In this document: positions 11,311 through 22,833 of the stretch, piece after piece
Position numbering within the stretch: position 1 is the stretch's first letter
How the letters are laid out: every line of letters starts with the position of its first letter
Origin: Orientallactaga sibirica
Lineage: Eukaryota; Chordata; Mammalia; Rodentia; Dipodidae
Length of the DNA stretch: 64,000 nucleotides
Direction: 5' to 3'
Assembly (NCBI GenBank): GCA_036365145.1
Contig: JAEOAD010000030.1
Coordinates: 12,059,001-12,123,000, forward strand
Position numbers and translations under genes: made by a program
The notes under the pieces: model-generated
What the model was told of the DNA's origin: nothing
The model's input: the letters and a program-made list of their open reading frames with translations, nothing else
Database searches by the model: none

Positions 11311-11735
11311 ATTAGTTTTCTTTTTATTTTTTGTTTCCCACAATAAAGAGCACAAACTGGGATTTACACAATGGAAAAATGATTATCTCACAGTTCTGGA
11401 GGCCCAAAGTCCAGGGTCAAAACTACAGTGGTTAGGTTCTTTCTGAGGCTGTGAAGGAGAATCTATTCCTCATATCTCCCCTGGATTATATTCATTTGCT
11501 GCTCCTCTTTGGCACTATTTGACTTGTAGCTGCAATCTCTGCCTTCATCTTCCTATGGTGACTGTCCAAATTTCCTATCTTTATAAGGACATCACCCACA
11601 TTAGCATTGGGGAACACCTTAATTCAGGATGATCTCATCTTAACTACTAACAATGACCCATTTCCAAAAACTGTCACATTCTGAGGTACTGGAGAATAAG
11701 AATTTGCATGGAGACAATTTAACCAAAACAGTGGC
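11311..11735 (-). mobile_element. MLT1/MST-type MaLR LTR, antisense
   Basis: The segment tctcacagttctggaggccc (11386 onward) is the complement of the MLT1/MST block preceding the polyadenylation signal. Further along, the minus strand reads gaatgtgacagtttttggaa, gagatcatcctgaattaagg and gtccttataaagataggaaa, all diagnostic MLT1 blocks in order. Confidence 0.8.
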
Positions 11736-12317
11736 ATTTTGGTGAAAGTAGGCCACCTAAAATTAGTATCTTTATTGAAAAAGTCAAAATTTAGCAATAT
11801 GATTTGCACCCCTCCACTGGTGTTCAGTGATCACTATATCTGGCCTACAATGACACATGCTGTCGGATGTTCTAATCTTGTTGTAAATCAAAAGTATCTT
11901 CTACAATGCATTTTTCCTTCATAGGAAAAAATTAATCTTTAGGGAAGACATCCTTAAGCTTTTCCCAGTAGGTTTCATTTAGTCCTCCTCTTCCACTGAG
12001 CTATGATTCTCTTTTAACTTTTGTTTCTTTTCCATTCTGATGACATTGTTAGATATGATAGCAACTCAGACATGTTTGAGAATCTACAGGAGAAGTGTTT
12101 TTTTTGTCACTTGTTTGTTTATCATCAAGGTATGACTTTTATAAGCCCTGATGGACAAAAACATGCATAAATTATTGTCCTTGCTACCCAGGATCTTGCA
12201 TTCATTGGTAAAGTCAACTAGGAACACTCTTTCATAATAAAGACATCCAATTTGCCTTAACTTAGAAAAATTTATAGTATTTTTGAAAGCAATGTAATAT
12301 TTTACATAGAAAAAACT
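11736..12317. other. Unique sequence
   Basis: No feature recognised. Confidence 0.4.
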
Positions 12318-12688
12318 CTGAGGATCTAAGAAAATGGTTCAGTGGGTAAGAGCACTTGTAACATAAGAATAAGGTGCTGAGATAGCCTGAGTTCAATCCC
12401 CAACACTCACATAAGAAGCTGGGCATGGCCACATCTACATGGAGCCCTAATCCTGTAAAGAGGACAGACGGGAGCATCACTGAGCTTCAATGGTCAGCCA
12501 CAGTGACCAAAAATGACTCTGCGAGAGACTCTGACTCAAGCAAACAAGTGGAAAAGCAATAGAGGAGGAAAACCAACATTTTTTATCTAGCCTGTATACT
12601 CATACACATGAGACATACACATCTGCACACACATGTACACACACACAGACACCATACCATGCATACTACATACACATGCAAAAAAATT
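12318..12688 (+). mobile_element. B3-type (B2-superfamily) SINE
   Basis: The head (aaaatggttcagtgggtaag) is B2-like. A long body leads to the cacatgagacatacacatct and CA-rich tail (about 12600-12680) typical of B3. It is old and diverged. Confidence 0.7.
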
Positions 12689-12691
12689 AAA

Positions 12692-13045
12692 GTTCTGGTG
12701 AGATGGTTCAGTGGATAAAGTGGTCATTGTGTAAGCATGAGGACTGGAGTTCAGCTCCTCACCACCCATGTAAATGCTAGAGGGGCATGGTGGCCCGCCT
12801 CTAATCCCAAAACTAGGAAGGTTGAGGCAAAGGGTACATGGGACAAACTGGCTATGTAGATAGCCAAATCAGGAACTCTGGGTTTAAGTGAGAGACCCTG
12901 TATCAATAAGTATGGTAGAGAGCCATAGGAAAACACATTTGATCTTGAGCTCTGGCCTCCACATGCATGCACACACAAACATGTATACAAATACACAGAC
13001 ACCATATACATGCATGAACAAAAATATAAATTTTAAATTAAAATC
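12692..13045 (+). mobile_element. B3-type SINE, second copy in tandem
   Basis: Head gttctggtgagatggttcag, then ggggcatggtggcccgcctc, the gtgagagaccctgtatcaat block, tctggcctccacatgcatgc and a CA-rich tail. All B3 blocks are present in order. It abuts the preceding copy in the same orientation. Confidence 0.8.
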
Positions 13046-13412
13046 ATAATCAACAGACAAACCAAAATAGCTATGGTCATTCAACTCAGACCAGAGACTC
13101 ATAATGTCCCTTTCCATGAAGATTGCTTTTATGGTTTTCCACATGCCTTCTGAGACTCCTGTAACTACAAGGTTCTTGTTAATAGCTCCTCCATACAGGG
13201 ATAACTTTAACCCCAATATTCATAGGATTATGTATCATCATGTTGAAATAATCCAGTTCAAATTAGTGATGTAATGGGCTTTGAGATATGGGTATATACT
13301 CAAAATGGTTTTTACACTCCACATAGACACCAACAGTCAAATGGAGACATAAATGTTTGTAAAAACAAATCACATTGGGAAGACATGAATGTAGATCTGC
13401 TAAGAGTCCTTC
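13046..13412. other. Unique sequence
   Basis: No feature recognised. Confidence 0.4.
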
Positions 13413-13821
13413 TGCTACAGGCTGGACATGAAGAATCCCCTAGAAGGCTCATGTTTTGAAAGCTTAGTCCCCAGATAGTGGACACAATCACTGAGAGGTC
13501 AATGGATTATGAAAGCAGTGATCTAATTAAACCACTTATGGCTTCATAACTTGATTGCACTATTTATACATGGTAGAAACTTTCATAGGTAGAGCCTTGT
13601 TAGAGGAAGGAGGCCCAGGATGTATCATTAGGGACTGTATCTTATCACCTTTCTCTGTCCCTCTCAGCTTCCTGACTGCTGTGATGTGAGCCATCTCTTC
13701 AGCCACATGTTCTCACAGCAGTGATGCTCTATATTACCTCAGGCCCAACTTAATGGAGACAACTGGTTACTGCCCAAACATATGAAAACATGAGCCTAAA
13801 CAAGTCATCCTCCTTTAGGTG

Positions 13822-13822
<1 letters not shown>

Positions 13823-13855
<33 letters not shown>
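13823..13855. repeat. (AT)n microsatellite
   Basis: About 16 AT units, continuous with the junction between LTR and SINE. Confidence 0.95.
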
Positions 13856-13856
<1 letters not shown>

Positions 13857-13874
13857 CAAGACCAACAGACTGGC

Positions 13875-13922
13875 CTTTTATTTATTGTGTGTGTGTGTGA
13901 GAGAGAGAGACAGAGAGACAGA

Positions 13923-13956
<34 letters not shown>

Positions 13957-14128
13957 ATTGGAACACAAAGGCCTCCAGCCACTGCAATCAAACTCCAGAT
14001 GAGTGTACCCCCTTACATACATATGCAACCGTGTGCACTTGCATCAATTTGTGCATCTGGCTTATGTGGGACCTGGAGAATCAAATAGGAGTCCTTAGGC
14101 TTTGCAGACAAGTGCAAAGCCATCTCTC
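13875..14128 (-). mobile_element. tRNA-derived (DIP-like) SINE, antisense
   Basis: The tail complement (tttatttattgtgtgtgtgt) and a long GA-rich tract (about 13898-13956) precede the body. The head complement (caaagccatctctctc) is degraded. A longer insert in the middle (about 14005-14045) places it near the longer subfamily. Confidence 0.85.
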
Positions 14129-14181
14129 TCATCTTTGTATTTTTTATCAGATATTTTGTCACAGTGACATGAAAATGGCTA

Positions 14182-14768
14182 ATATGTGCCCAAAGGCACA
14201 TGTGTTAAAGGTTTAGTCTCTAACTTGTGATGATATTTGGAGGTAGGGGAACCTTTAGGGATTGAGACTTAGTGGGTGGGAGTTAGATCATTGAAGGTGG
14301 GTCTTGAAGAGGGTAGTTGATAAGACCATGGCCTCTTTTCTTCCTCTCTTTTGACCTTCTTTGTTTCTAACCTGGGATGGTTCACCCCTAGCTTAGGAAA
14401 CCTGGTGTTCCCCACCTCCGAGGAGTTCACCATATTGAGGTCAAACTTAGTGCTGGCACCCTATCAGCATAGTGTACTACATCCCAGAATTCCAGACTCA
14501 GGTGCATCTCCTGCCTCAGCTCCCCGAGTTTGGGGTACTACAGGTGTAAGCCACCATGCCTTGCTTCCTCTCTCTTTGTTTCTTAGCAATCATGATATAA
14601 ATAGACCTCCTATATCACATGTGCCTATGGTACTATGCTACTACAGGACCAAAGCAATATGGCTAAGTAGCCATGGGTTGAAAATTCTGAGCCAAAGTAA
14701 TCCTATACTCCTTTTAAATTAAATTATCTAAGGCATTTTGTCATAGTGATGGAAAGCTGGTTAACACA
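14182..14768 (+). mobile_element. Second MaLR LTR, sense, abutting the first
   Basis: It begins directly with the cccaaaggcacatgtgttaa block and so lacks the first 20 or so bp of a MaLR LTR. It continues with gatgatatttggaggtaggg and ends with tttgtcatagtgatggaaag and ttaacaca. An antisense 7SL-like remnant sits inside. Confidence 0.75.
14440..14562 (-). mobile_element. Old B1/7SL-like SINE, antisense
   Basis: The plus strand reads tcctgcctcagctccccgag and tactacaggtgtaagccacc, the complement of 7SL-derived SINE heads. The remainder is strongly diverged. Confidence 0.5.
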
Positions 14769-15934
14769 TGGGTTATATCTGGAAATTAAGTGGCCAGGTA
14801 GTTTTCAGTAAGGAGATACCTTTACCTGAAATTTAGTCTCCAATTTAGATGCACTAAAAAAAGTCAGCATGAAGTCTCCACTAGAAAAACTCAGAGCAAT
14901 GTAACTCACTCTGATGAATTCCAGGTGCACCTATTCTCCATGGTTTCAACAAACACTTACAGAGGGTCAATGATTGGATATTCTGTTAGGATACCAAATT
15001 TTAATGATCTGTAGTAGCTCAGCCTATCTAATTGGCATAACCCAGTGCTATAAAACTTCAGTAATAAGAACTCAGAAAGTGGAGATTTAAAAAAGAGTAT
15101 CTGCAGGCTTTTGAGGCAGATAAACAATCAAATGTTCATAAGCAGGGCATATACATAAATTAATGCTTAAATTCCATCCAAATTGATGTGAATTTTAAGC
15201 CTCTTTCAAAACTGACCCCTCATGATAGCATTATATTCATCACATATTTTTATGAGCTTTCCAAGTTTGAATATTGTTTTTCAAGTTAAATGGTCCAGTT
15301 TCAGAGATTGGGAATATCACCATTGTGGTTTATGGAAATTCAGCTCATAGCAGCAGTCCCTTTCTCTCTTGATCCTGGAGCATGGGCGAGCCCTTTTCCC
15401 CTCCACTGCTCCTTCCTGTCCTTCACCTTTGCAGCTCTCAGGGCAGCACTGGCTTCCTCCTCAGGTGGAAATTCCTCAGGCATGTCCTATAAGATTGTTT
15501 CTAAAGCTAAATTCAAATTCTTGATAAGCATACTATGTTTTAAAACCTCCACAGCATTGTCATCTTAATGATTATTGAAATTCTACAAAGAATTGTCTTC
15601 TTGAATGACAAGTTATTTTATTTTAACATGACATTCCATGTGGTTTTGATAGCCTCACACAATTTTGAAAAAATTCACGAGTCTTATACTAGTTGTGAAA
15701 ATGAATCCCTTAAGAGGATTTTATGAAAGGGATTCTTGAATGTATAAAAGATGCACTACAAAGGACTGCATTACAGTCCTTCTATATGCCACTTTGAGTT
15801 AGTTGATTCTAGTAATTGAATGGAGACTTCCCACACGCTCAGCTTGCATTGTAGTTCTGAGTTTCACCTTCAGCTCTAAGAGATTTTTTTGAAAAGCATA
15901 TCAGACTCCTCATTTACCAGTATTCTGAACAAGG
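14769..15934. other. Unique sequence
   Basis: No feature recognised. A locally GC-richer patch at 15360-15485 lies in an ORF of 92 codons without recognisable domains. Confidence 0.4.
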
Positions 15935-16025
15935 GTGAAATAACTTTGCTACACTTCTGTTTACTCAGTCACACAGGCTTGAGGAAGAAGTTGTAAGGAT
16001 TAAATGAAATGCCTGCTTAGCTGTG
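15935..16025 (+). mobile_element. Probable MIR remnant
   Basis: The string gttgtaaggattaaatgaaa near 15991 corresponds to the MIR block 'gttgtgaggattaaatgaga'. The flanks are too diverged to set ends. Confidence 0.5.
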
Positions 16026-17610
16026 TGTCTGAATCCAACCCTTTTGGGGACACCATAATGCCCACGGCTCAGGATTGATGGGTCATTTGGGATCAACTTC
16101 AAGAGTGAAGAACTCTGCCTATGTATTGACACAATAAGTCCTTCATTGTAATTGTCTGTTCTTCTGCCCCAAAGTAGTAATCAATGCATTGAGAATGACT
16201 CTGCATGGGTAGTGAATGCTTCACAGCATCCTGACTCAACTTGTGATACCTAATTCAACTATGCCACTTTACTTCAGGATGTAGGGAAAGGAGGCAGTGA
16301 ATGTATTGCATTGTGAAGCACAGGTGAGGCTCCAGTAGCATTAGAATTCAGGTCCAGTAGTACCATCCTGGGCAGAGAGCTCCTTCATCCCTTCATCTCC
16401 CCTCTCTGTGCAATATAACTGGAGTATTATTCATTTCTTGTGTTCTGGGATACCTCCTCTTTCATTCCTTGGAACTTAGTCTCATATTTCTCAATAGCAT
16501 ATTCACTACATTACTTCTGTTCTTATATTTTCAATAGCATCTACTTCTCAAATGTTAGAGAAATACTACTTAAAAACTTGTAGTTCAGATATTCTTGAAA
16601 ATGGGGAATCTATAAGACTCATCTCTCTCTCTCTCTCTCTCTCTTTCCATGGAGCTCCTATGCTCAAACTTTGTCCACAAATACCAGATTATTCAATTAA
16701 TTCACTTACAGAGATAAAGGCTCAAACTTCTCATCCTAGTCCTGTATCTAACTGTTCATATCAACCACATGACCACATCACACAACAACCTTTGAAACAC
16801 CAGTGTGTGTATCCACTCTGTGCCTACAGCAGGACTTCCACTGCACCTGTGTTTCATTTCCTCTAGGAGTCCAGTGCACCATCACTACCAAGTCTCATTG
16901 CCCATCAGCTCAGCTTCCTAGACCTACTTTTTCTACTCTGCAGTATGGGTCCATAATCCATAACCCATAGTTGCGATCATGCCTTGTATTATTCCCAGCA
17001 TCCCTTTATATACAGTTTTACAGTATACTTACCTGGTTCAACCCAAATCTCACTGTGTTTGCTTCAAGGCATGAATGTGACTTGAAAGTACCCAGACTTG
17101 CTGGTGGGGCTCATGGTTATGGCCATGTATTCCAAATAAATATTTAATATTACCTGGAAATTCCAATAGGTTTAGTCACCCTCCTCAAGAATTACTTGGA
17201 ACTTTAAAAATATTTCTGTTGACTCACCCTCTGCTCTCTAACCACCTGTGATCAATCAACTGATGATTTTGCTTTGAACTGTTCTTTGTAAGAAAATAAA
17301 ACTATTCTGATGAAGTTGACTTCATTTTCTTTCCCAACTATATACTTTACCTGAATATCCCTTGCCTATCATTTTAATAAACTCTCACTCTCTCTCTGTA
17401 TAAGGACAACTGACCCATTGTCTACTTAACAGTTTGTTTCTTCCACTGCTCAGCAAATTCTCCCAGGCACTTATTTCTGACGTCTCTCAGGATGAGCAGT
17501 TCCTTCCTCTCCACTTGACTAGTCAGTAAGCACTGAAACAGGCTGTGATTTTTCCATGTAACAAAGATAGCACCAACTTTGGTTTACATCAACCTGTCAC
17601 TGGTACTTCC
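16026..17610. other. Unique sequence with (TC)n tract
   Basis: A TC dinucleotide tract at about 16621-16645 has no SINE attached. No gene or other repeat was recognised. Confidence 0.45.
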
Positions 17611-17810
17611 TTTCTTCATTGCCCTTCCAGGAACAAGGGCACAATGCCGCACTTGCCCACAAGGGGGCACACGCATCTGGATTTAGTTCACAGCAGCTGA
17701 GACACTGCTGGCACACCCATTCTCTATCTGTCTCCCTCTCCCTCTCTCTCTGTCTCTCTTCAAAAATTAAAAAAAAAAAAATTTATAAAAAAAAAATTTT
17801 TTTTAAAACC
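17611..17810 (+). mobile_element. tRNA-derived SINE, longer subfamily, 5'-truncated
   Basis: It starts in the middle (acaagggcacaatgccgcac) and contains cccacaagggggcacacgca, a CTCF-like core at 17657-17670. A ttcacagcagctgagacact segment, a TC-rich tract and a long A/T tail follow. It belongs to the same subfamily as the copies at 23653 and 63563. Confidence 0.85.
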
Positions 17811-18585
17811 CAGCTCACTATCTTCAAAAAGTCAATATCATGGGGATAAACAGTGGACAGATATGCTAGATTAATAGCAACTGATTTCATGAGCCTCAAG
17901 GCAAATAAATAAAATGATTTAAAAAGAATAGCTGAAAAAGCTTAGACATTAAGGCAATAGTAAATGTTATTTCATGAAAGTCATGATGAGCCACATGTCC
18001 CATATTTGTGAAACAATGTTTTAATTCTTTAGTTCTATGAAATGGGTAATTGTAAAGGAAATATTGGCATCAGCATTAGTAGCTGAAACATTTGAAGCCA
18101 AGCACATTATAAATTATCATGTTACACAATTTGTAAAATGTAGCAGAGACTAATTGATAGAGGAGAAGTACCAATTTAAAGTTATTTTTCTACAAAGTTA
18201 CAAACAAAAACAAGAGTGTCTAGGGACCCTTGGAGTTTTTAATTACATTAACAAAATTCCCTCTTATACAACTGCTCTCCACATTTTACGCAAGTTAGTG
18301 ATTTGTGGAAAGGGCCTGACCATTATGTAGAATATTGGTTATCAGAAATTAGTAAGATAAATGCTACAAGAACAATGTGATTGGAAGCTTAAATGCACTT
18401 CTTTTATTCCATAAACCTATCGATGCAGTGATGGGTGCAATGGGAATTTGAAAAAATTGAGAAGTTTACATAGTTCATTAGATTTCTCCTAATAGAATAA
18501 TGCTGAAAAAAAAAAGAGGAAGCCAAGATAAAAATTTGGGCAGAATTACCAGCAACTAAAAGATACCATATTATTTAGAACAATT
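17811..18585. other. Unique sequence
   Basis: No feature recognised. Confidence 0.4.
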
Positions 18586-18589
18586 TTAA

Positions 18590-18818
18590 TTATCTCTTCA
18601 AAATAATTTATGAGAGAATAAGAGAGAGAAAGAGAGAGAGAGAGAATGGATGCAAACTGCAATAGAACTCTAGATGTGTGTGCCCACCTAGTGGGTATGT
18701 GTGACCTTGAGCTTGCATCACCTTGTGTGTCTGGCTTACATGGAATCTGGAGAGTCAAACATGAGTTCCTTAGGCTTCTCAGGCAAGCACCTTAACCACT
18801 AAGCCATCTCTTCAGCCT
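18590..18818 (-). mobile_element. tRNA-derived (DIP-like) SINE, antisense
   Basis: GA-rich tract (18615-18650), then the body including cttgtgtgtctggcttacat, ending at the head complement ctaagccatctcttcagcct. Confidence 0.88.
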
Positions 18819-18849
18819 GTATTCATTTTTTTAAATGTAATTAATTTTT

Positions 18850-19068
18850 TTTAAAAAAATATTTTATTATTAGAGAGAGAGAGAATTGTTGCACCAGGGC
18901 CTCAGCCACTGAAATCAAACTCCAGATGCTTGCACCATGTAGTGGACATGTGCCATCTTATGCTTTCCTCACCCTTGTACATCTGGTTAATGTGGGATCT
19001 CGAAAGTAGAACATGGGCCCTTTGGCTTCACAGGCAAACGCCTTAACTGCTAAGCAATCTCTATAGCC
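18850..19068 (-). mobile_element. tRNA-derived (DIP-like) SINE, antisense, second copy
   Basis: Tail complement (atattttattattagagaga), ccagggcctcagccactgaa, and head complement ending near tgctaagcaatctctatagc. It is arranged in tandem with the preceding copy and separated from it by about 30 bp of A/T-rich DNA. Confidence 0.88.
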
Positions 19069-19694
19069 ACTATCTTCAAAATTTATTGAGGTTTTAGGTT
19101 AAAAGAAACACATTTTATAGTAAGAATGAAAAAGTAATTCAAATCTAAAGTTATTGCCTAATGTTTGCAAAGTATATCTGACTCCATATACAGATGTTCT
19201 GATGTTCCACTGGTTATATTTTGTGAAAAATGTATTTTTCTTTGCCACTTTCAGTATTTCAGAAGATTCTATTTGTCATACTTCACTCATTCATTGATTC
19301 CATTAAAATGTTTATTGAGTACTAGACAAGAATAAATAAAGCCTGGTTGATATGTTAGAAATACAATCAGAGTGGCAAATGAATTTAGTGAATAGGCATT
19401 TAAGCAATGTTAGGCAGTGTATGAACAGTGGAAGACGCAGACTGACACAAAATCTTAAATTGCTTTATAAAGAATGAATCTTTTAGATGAAAAAGATGAC
19501 AATATCTTGCCCGAGTGATATGTAAAGTAAATATGAGTATTCTCTCATGGTCCATAGGCTGCTGGTAATTCACAAATGTGGGGAAGACAATATTCCTAGG
19601 ATAATATATTACAATATTAAATTAGGTAAAATATAAAATTCTAATCTAAAAGAATGGTATTATTAAATGTTAGATCTAAGTTATAAATAATATC
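19069..19694. other. Unique sequence with probable L2/MIR 3' tail
   Basis: At 19283-19330 the plus strand reads ttcactcattcattgattcc, then aatgtttattgagtactaga. This is the complement of the common L2/MIR 3' end. The rest is unclassified. Confidence 0.5.
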
Positions 19695-19832
19695 ATTGCT
19701 TGCTATAGTGGTGCATGCCTATGATCCTAGTATTTGGACTGCTGAAGCAGGAAGATGGAGAGTTGAAAGTTAGCCAGTCTTGGATACACAGTGACACCCT
19801 ATCTCAAAAATCTAAAAGCAAAAAAATATAAA
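19695..19832 (+). mobile_element. Old B1-like SINE
   Basis: agtggtgcatgcctatgatc, ctgctgaagcaggaagatgg and agtgacaccctatctcaaaa match the B1 blocks in order. An A-rich tail follows. Confidence 0.65.
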
Positions 19833-20389
19833 TATAAATATAAAAGAGAACACCACTAAAAATACATCAAGCTAGAGGAATATTAACAGACCATGTAGCT
19901 GCAAAAATTGCCAGGGAATAACAGTGAAGTAGAGGCAAGAAGTGAAGCAGCTATAATGGGCAGTGGTCAAATAATGAACATGTCTTTTATGCCACACCCA
20001 GTATTGAGTCTCAAGTTGGCTTCTGGAGCAGAGAGAATTGTTTCTAATTTAGTAAATGTCTACTCTGCAACAGATGGTATCCTAGATAGTTAATATTCAT
20101 TATACAATTTAAACCAAGTGAAACACAATGAGGATAGAAATCAGTTCCCTTTCATTGATGTGGAAATCAAAGTTGTCAACTATTAAAATGGTATAGTCAT
20201 TGGCACTGAAGTCCTCTTAGGGGCACAATTTCTATTATATTATGCAACAAATTGGAAGTGATTGTACTAAGAAGGCAGGGAGCTGTGGAAAATGTAAAAT
20301 GTATTAAGCTCTTTAGCACTCAGTAGTTGGAGACTAGATTGAACAAGACTAGATACACAAAAGTCTGCTCTAAGACAGCATCAGCCAGA
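19833..20389. other. Unique sequence
   Basis: No feature recognised. Confidence 0.4.
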
Positions 20390-20500
20390 CCCACACTGGC
20401 TGTGAGGCTGAGGAAGGGGGATTGTTGAGAATTTGAAGCCAGAATAAGATACATAAAAAGACCTTGTCTCAAAAATATAAAATAAAGCATAAAATAAAGT
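20390..20500 (+). mobile_element. Old B1-like SINE remnant
   Basis: gtgaggctgaggaaggggga, gaatttgaagccagaataag and aagaccttgtctcaaaaata parallel the B1 3' half. The 5' portion is lost. Confidence 0.55.
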
Positions 20501-21343
20501 TGTCATTGGGTTAGAGATATTGGAGTGTAACCAAAGACAGTGGGGACTCCCAATGAAACACAGGATTAGAGATCTACTAACTGACAGCACCAGCATTCTC
20601 AAAATGCAAACTGACATTTTTTTCACATGGAATTGGCCTAAAATGTCACTGTAATCACTAGAAGAAATGAAGGAGAGATAAAGAGTTTCTTCTACAGCTG
20701 GAAGTTAATTGGTACTGTCAAGAATATTCTGAAAATGAGGTTCTTAGACAGTACCAAAAAAAACCCTCAATCTACTTTTCTGATAGTGAATTAGGAAGCC
20801 AACTAGAGTGGATGAATAAAATGAAATAAAAGCAGGTGAAGTATAAATTCTTGGAGAAGTAGGAGCCAAGGAGCAGAATCTCATTTTACTGTAGGTAGTT
20901 GAAGAAAGACCAGAATGGTTGAGGGAAGCTCCAGGACTCTTGAACGATGGAAGACTGACTGTGCCCAATAGTATCACTGAGATGTGATAAATGCCCCTTC
21001 TAAGATGCCAGTAATGATTTCTTCATGCTGGTCACACTTTAAAAAAATTGTAATATACATTTTGACTTGTTGAGAGTTTGTTTTTTCTTAACATTATTTT
21101 CTTTTTCTCTCTAAGAACAGGCTAAATGCTGTTTTTGGAGACTCTTGAAGAATCTCATCATAACCTGTACCAACAGTGACCAAAGTTGTTCCACAGTATT
21201 GAGAAGAGAGGGCATGAATGTCCCTGTGCACTGACCAATGGAATAGAGTTCCAGCTGCTTCAGGAAGTTGAATGCCTATCAAATGAATCCATTCAAATGC
21301 TTCCTGGAGTCTGCTGGTAGGAAAAACACCACTGAGAGAGTTT
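20501..21343. other. Unique sequence
   Basis: No feature recognised. Confidence 0.4.
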
Positions 21344-21541
21344 AAAAGAGGGAGAGAGGCTGTAGAGATGGCTTAGCTGTTAAAGCACTTGCCTGAGAAT
21401 CCCAAGAACTTTTGTTCCAATCTCCAGGTCCCAGGTATAACCAGACGAAAAAGTGACACAAGTGTGCAATGTCACACATGCACACAAAGAGGCACACATA
21501 TCTGGAGTTCATTCATAGTGGCTGAAAGACCCTGGTGGGTC

Positions 21542-21544
<3 letters not shown>

Positions 21545-21575
<31 letters not shown>
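21545..21575. repeat. (TC)n microsatellite within SINE
   Basis: About 15 TC units, derived from the TC-rich 3' region of the SINE. Confidence 0.95.
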
Positions 21576-21579
<4 letters not shown>

Positions 21580-21612
21580 CCTTCCTTCTCCCTCTCTCTC
21601 TCCAAAGACAAA

Positions 21613-21616
21613 CAAA

Positions 21617-21663
<47 letters not shown>

Positions 21664-21664
21664 A
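21613..21664. repeat. (AAAT)n microsatellite within SINE tail
   Basis: About 13 tetranucleotide units, an expansion of the normal caaataaataaa tail. Confidence 0.95.
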
Positions 21665-21696
21665 GGTTTCTTTGCCTTAAAAAAAAGAGGGAGAGA

Positions 21697-22374
21697 AAGA
21701 AGGGATCTTTGACTAACTTAAATGGTCATACACCTAGATCCTACCTTCAAATGGTCCCTCAATGACATCATACTGAACACAACATGACTAAATTTGGTAG
21801 AATTCCAGAATAGCTTCATTATTTTACATCGCCTGCCTGGAAGAGATTTGAAAGACTCCCTATGCCAAATGTTAACAGGTATTTGTATCATGTCAGCATC
21901 TTGGCCATATTAGGGGTGAACAAGCAATTGGTTTCCTTCTGCAGTTCATACAAGGGTTTTGGAGAGCCCTCAAACACTTGTGAAAAATGAAAAAGGACTG
22001 CTCATACCAAGCCTGGAAATACCTTTACAGGTTCTCTGGTGGTTGATGCCAGAGGCCCTTTATTTGACTCAAGAAGCCCAGAGTATTACCTAACAAATAC
22101 CGTATTATGTGCCCTTCACTTTCTAAAGTGCCAATTCTCACCTCCTAGGAGGATCAGATACTTCTGGTGGCCTTTGGTCCATTCTCCATCATTTCATATC
22201 ATGGATTTGGCTCTTACACTAATGAGTGACCTGTTACTTTATCAGTGTACATTTATCAGTCTTATTTGGGCATCAACACAATTCTCTAGCAGTAACAATA
22301 CCTCAAGCGTGCGAGGATACTGTGGCCTGAGTTTGCTGAATAAAGTTGAACCAAAGTAAAATTTCCTTAACATG
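21697..22374. other. Unique sequence
   Basis: No feature recognised. A 106-codon plus-strand ORF (22039-22359) lacks any recognisable domain or homopolymeric coding bias. I leave it uncalled. Confidence 0.4.
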
Positions 22375-22495
22375 AATTTTTTTTTTCTGAGACTGAATTT
22401 GTGTTGCTCAGGCTGTCTTGTAACTGGTGATCTTCCTGCCTCTGCCTCCTGAATTCTGGAATTATAGATATATACCACTATGCCTGCTTGAAACA
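22375..22495 (-). mobile_element. Old B1-like SINE, antisense
   Basis: T-rich tail complement, then gtgttgctcaggctgtcttg, tcttcctgcctctgcctcct and accactatgcctgctt: the antisense of 7SL-derived SINE blocks. Confidence 0.7.
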
Positions 22496-22625
22496 CATAT
22501 TTGACTCTCAACAACCCATATTATCCTTCATGTAAATTTGTTAGCTTGGATATTTAATGTTAATGTTATGTGGGAAATGAATTGTGCTAATAAAGTACAT
22601 AAATATTGGTGTCATCTCTCCTTTA

Positions 22626-22712
22626 CTTTTTTTATTTTATTTTATTTTATTTTATTTTATTTTATTTTATTTTATTTTATTTTATTTTATTTTATTTTAT
22701 TTTATTTTATTT
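22626..22712. repeat. (TTTTA)n microsatellite
   Basis: About 16 perfect pentanucleotide units, an expansion of the B1 tail. Long perfect arrays like this are usually polymorphic. Confidence 0.95.
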
Positions 22713-22833
22713 TTGAGGAAGGATCTTGCTCTACCCAAGCTGACCTGGAATTCACTATATAGTCTCAGGGTGGCCTCAAACTCATGGTAAACTTCCTACC
22801 TCTGCATCCCAAGTGCTTGGATGATTTTAATCT
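22626..22833 (-). mobile_element. B1 SINE, antisense, with expanded tail
   Basis: The body (22713-22833) has aagctgacctggaattcact, tctcagggtggcctcaaact and cctacctctgcatcccaagt. The head is shortened. The tail complement is the TTTTA array listed separately. Confidence 0.88.

Larger units (their letters stand above)
13413..14181 (+). mobile_element. MaLR LTR, sense, interrupted by SINE
   Basis: It starts tgctacaggctggacatgaa and contains ggctcatgttttgaaagctt, cagcttcctgactgctgtga and aaacaagtcatcctccttta. After an (AT)n tract and an antisense SINE (13875-14128) it resumes with gatattttgtcacagtgaca, the MaLR 3' signature. Confidence 0.75.
21344..21696 (+). mobile_element. tRNA-derived SINE, longer subfamily, with TSD
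   Basis: The direct repeat aaaagagggagaga (21344-21357 and 21683-21696) flanks a complete copy. The head is ggctgtagagatggcttagc. The longer-type middle carries a decayed version of the CTCF-like core (about 21484-21500). A (TC)n tract and an expanded AAAT tail follow. Confidence 0.88.

Noticed and set aside
22039..22359. 106-codon plus-strand ORF as a small gene
   Set aside because: No domain, no conserved-looking motif, and average intergenic base composition.
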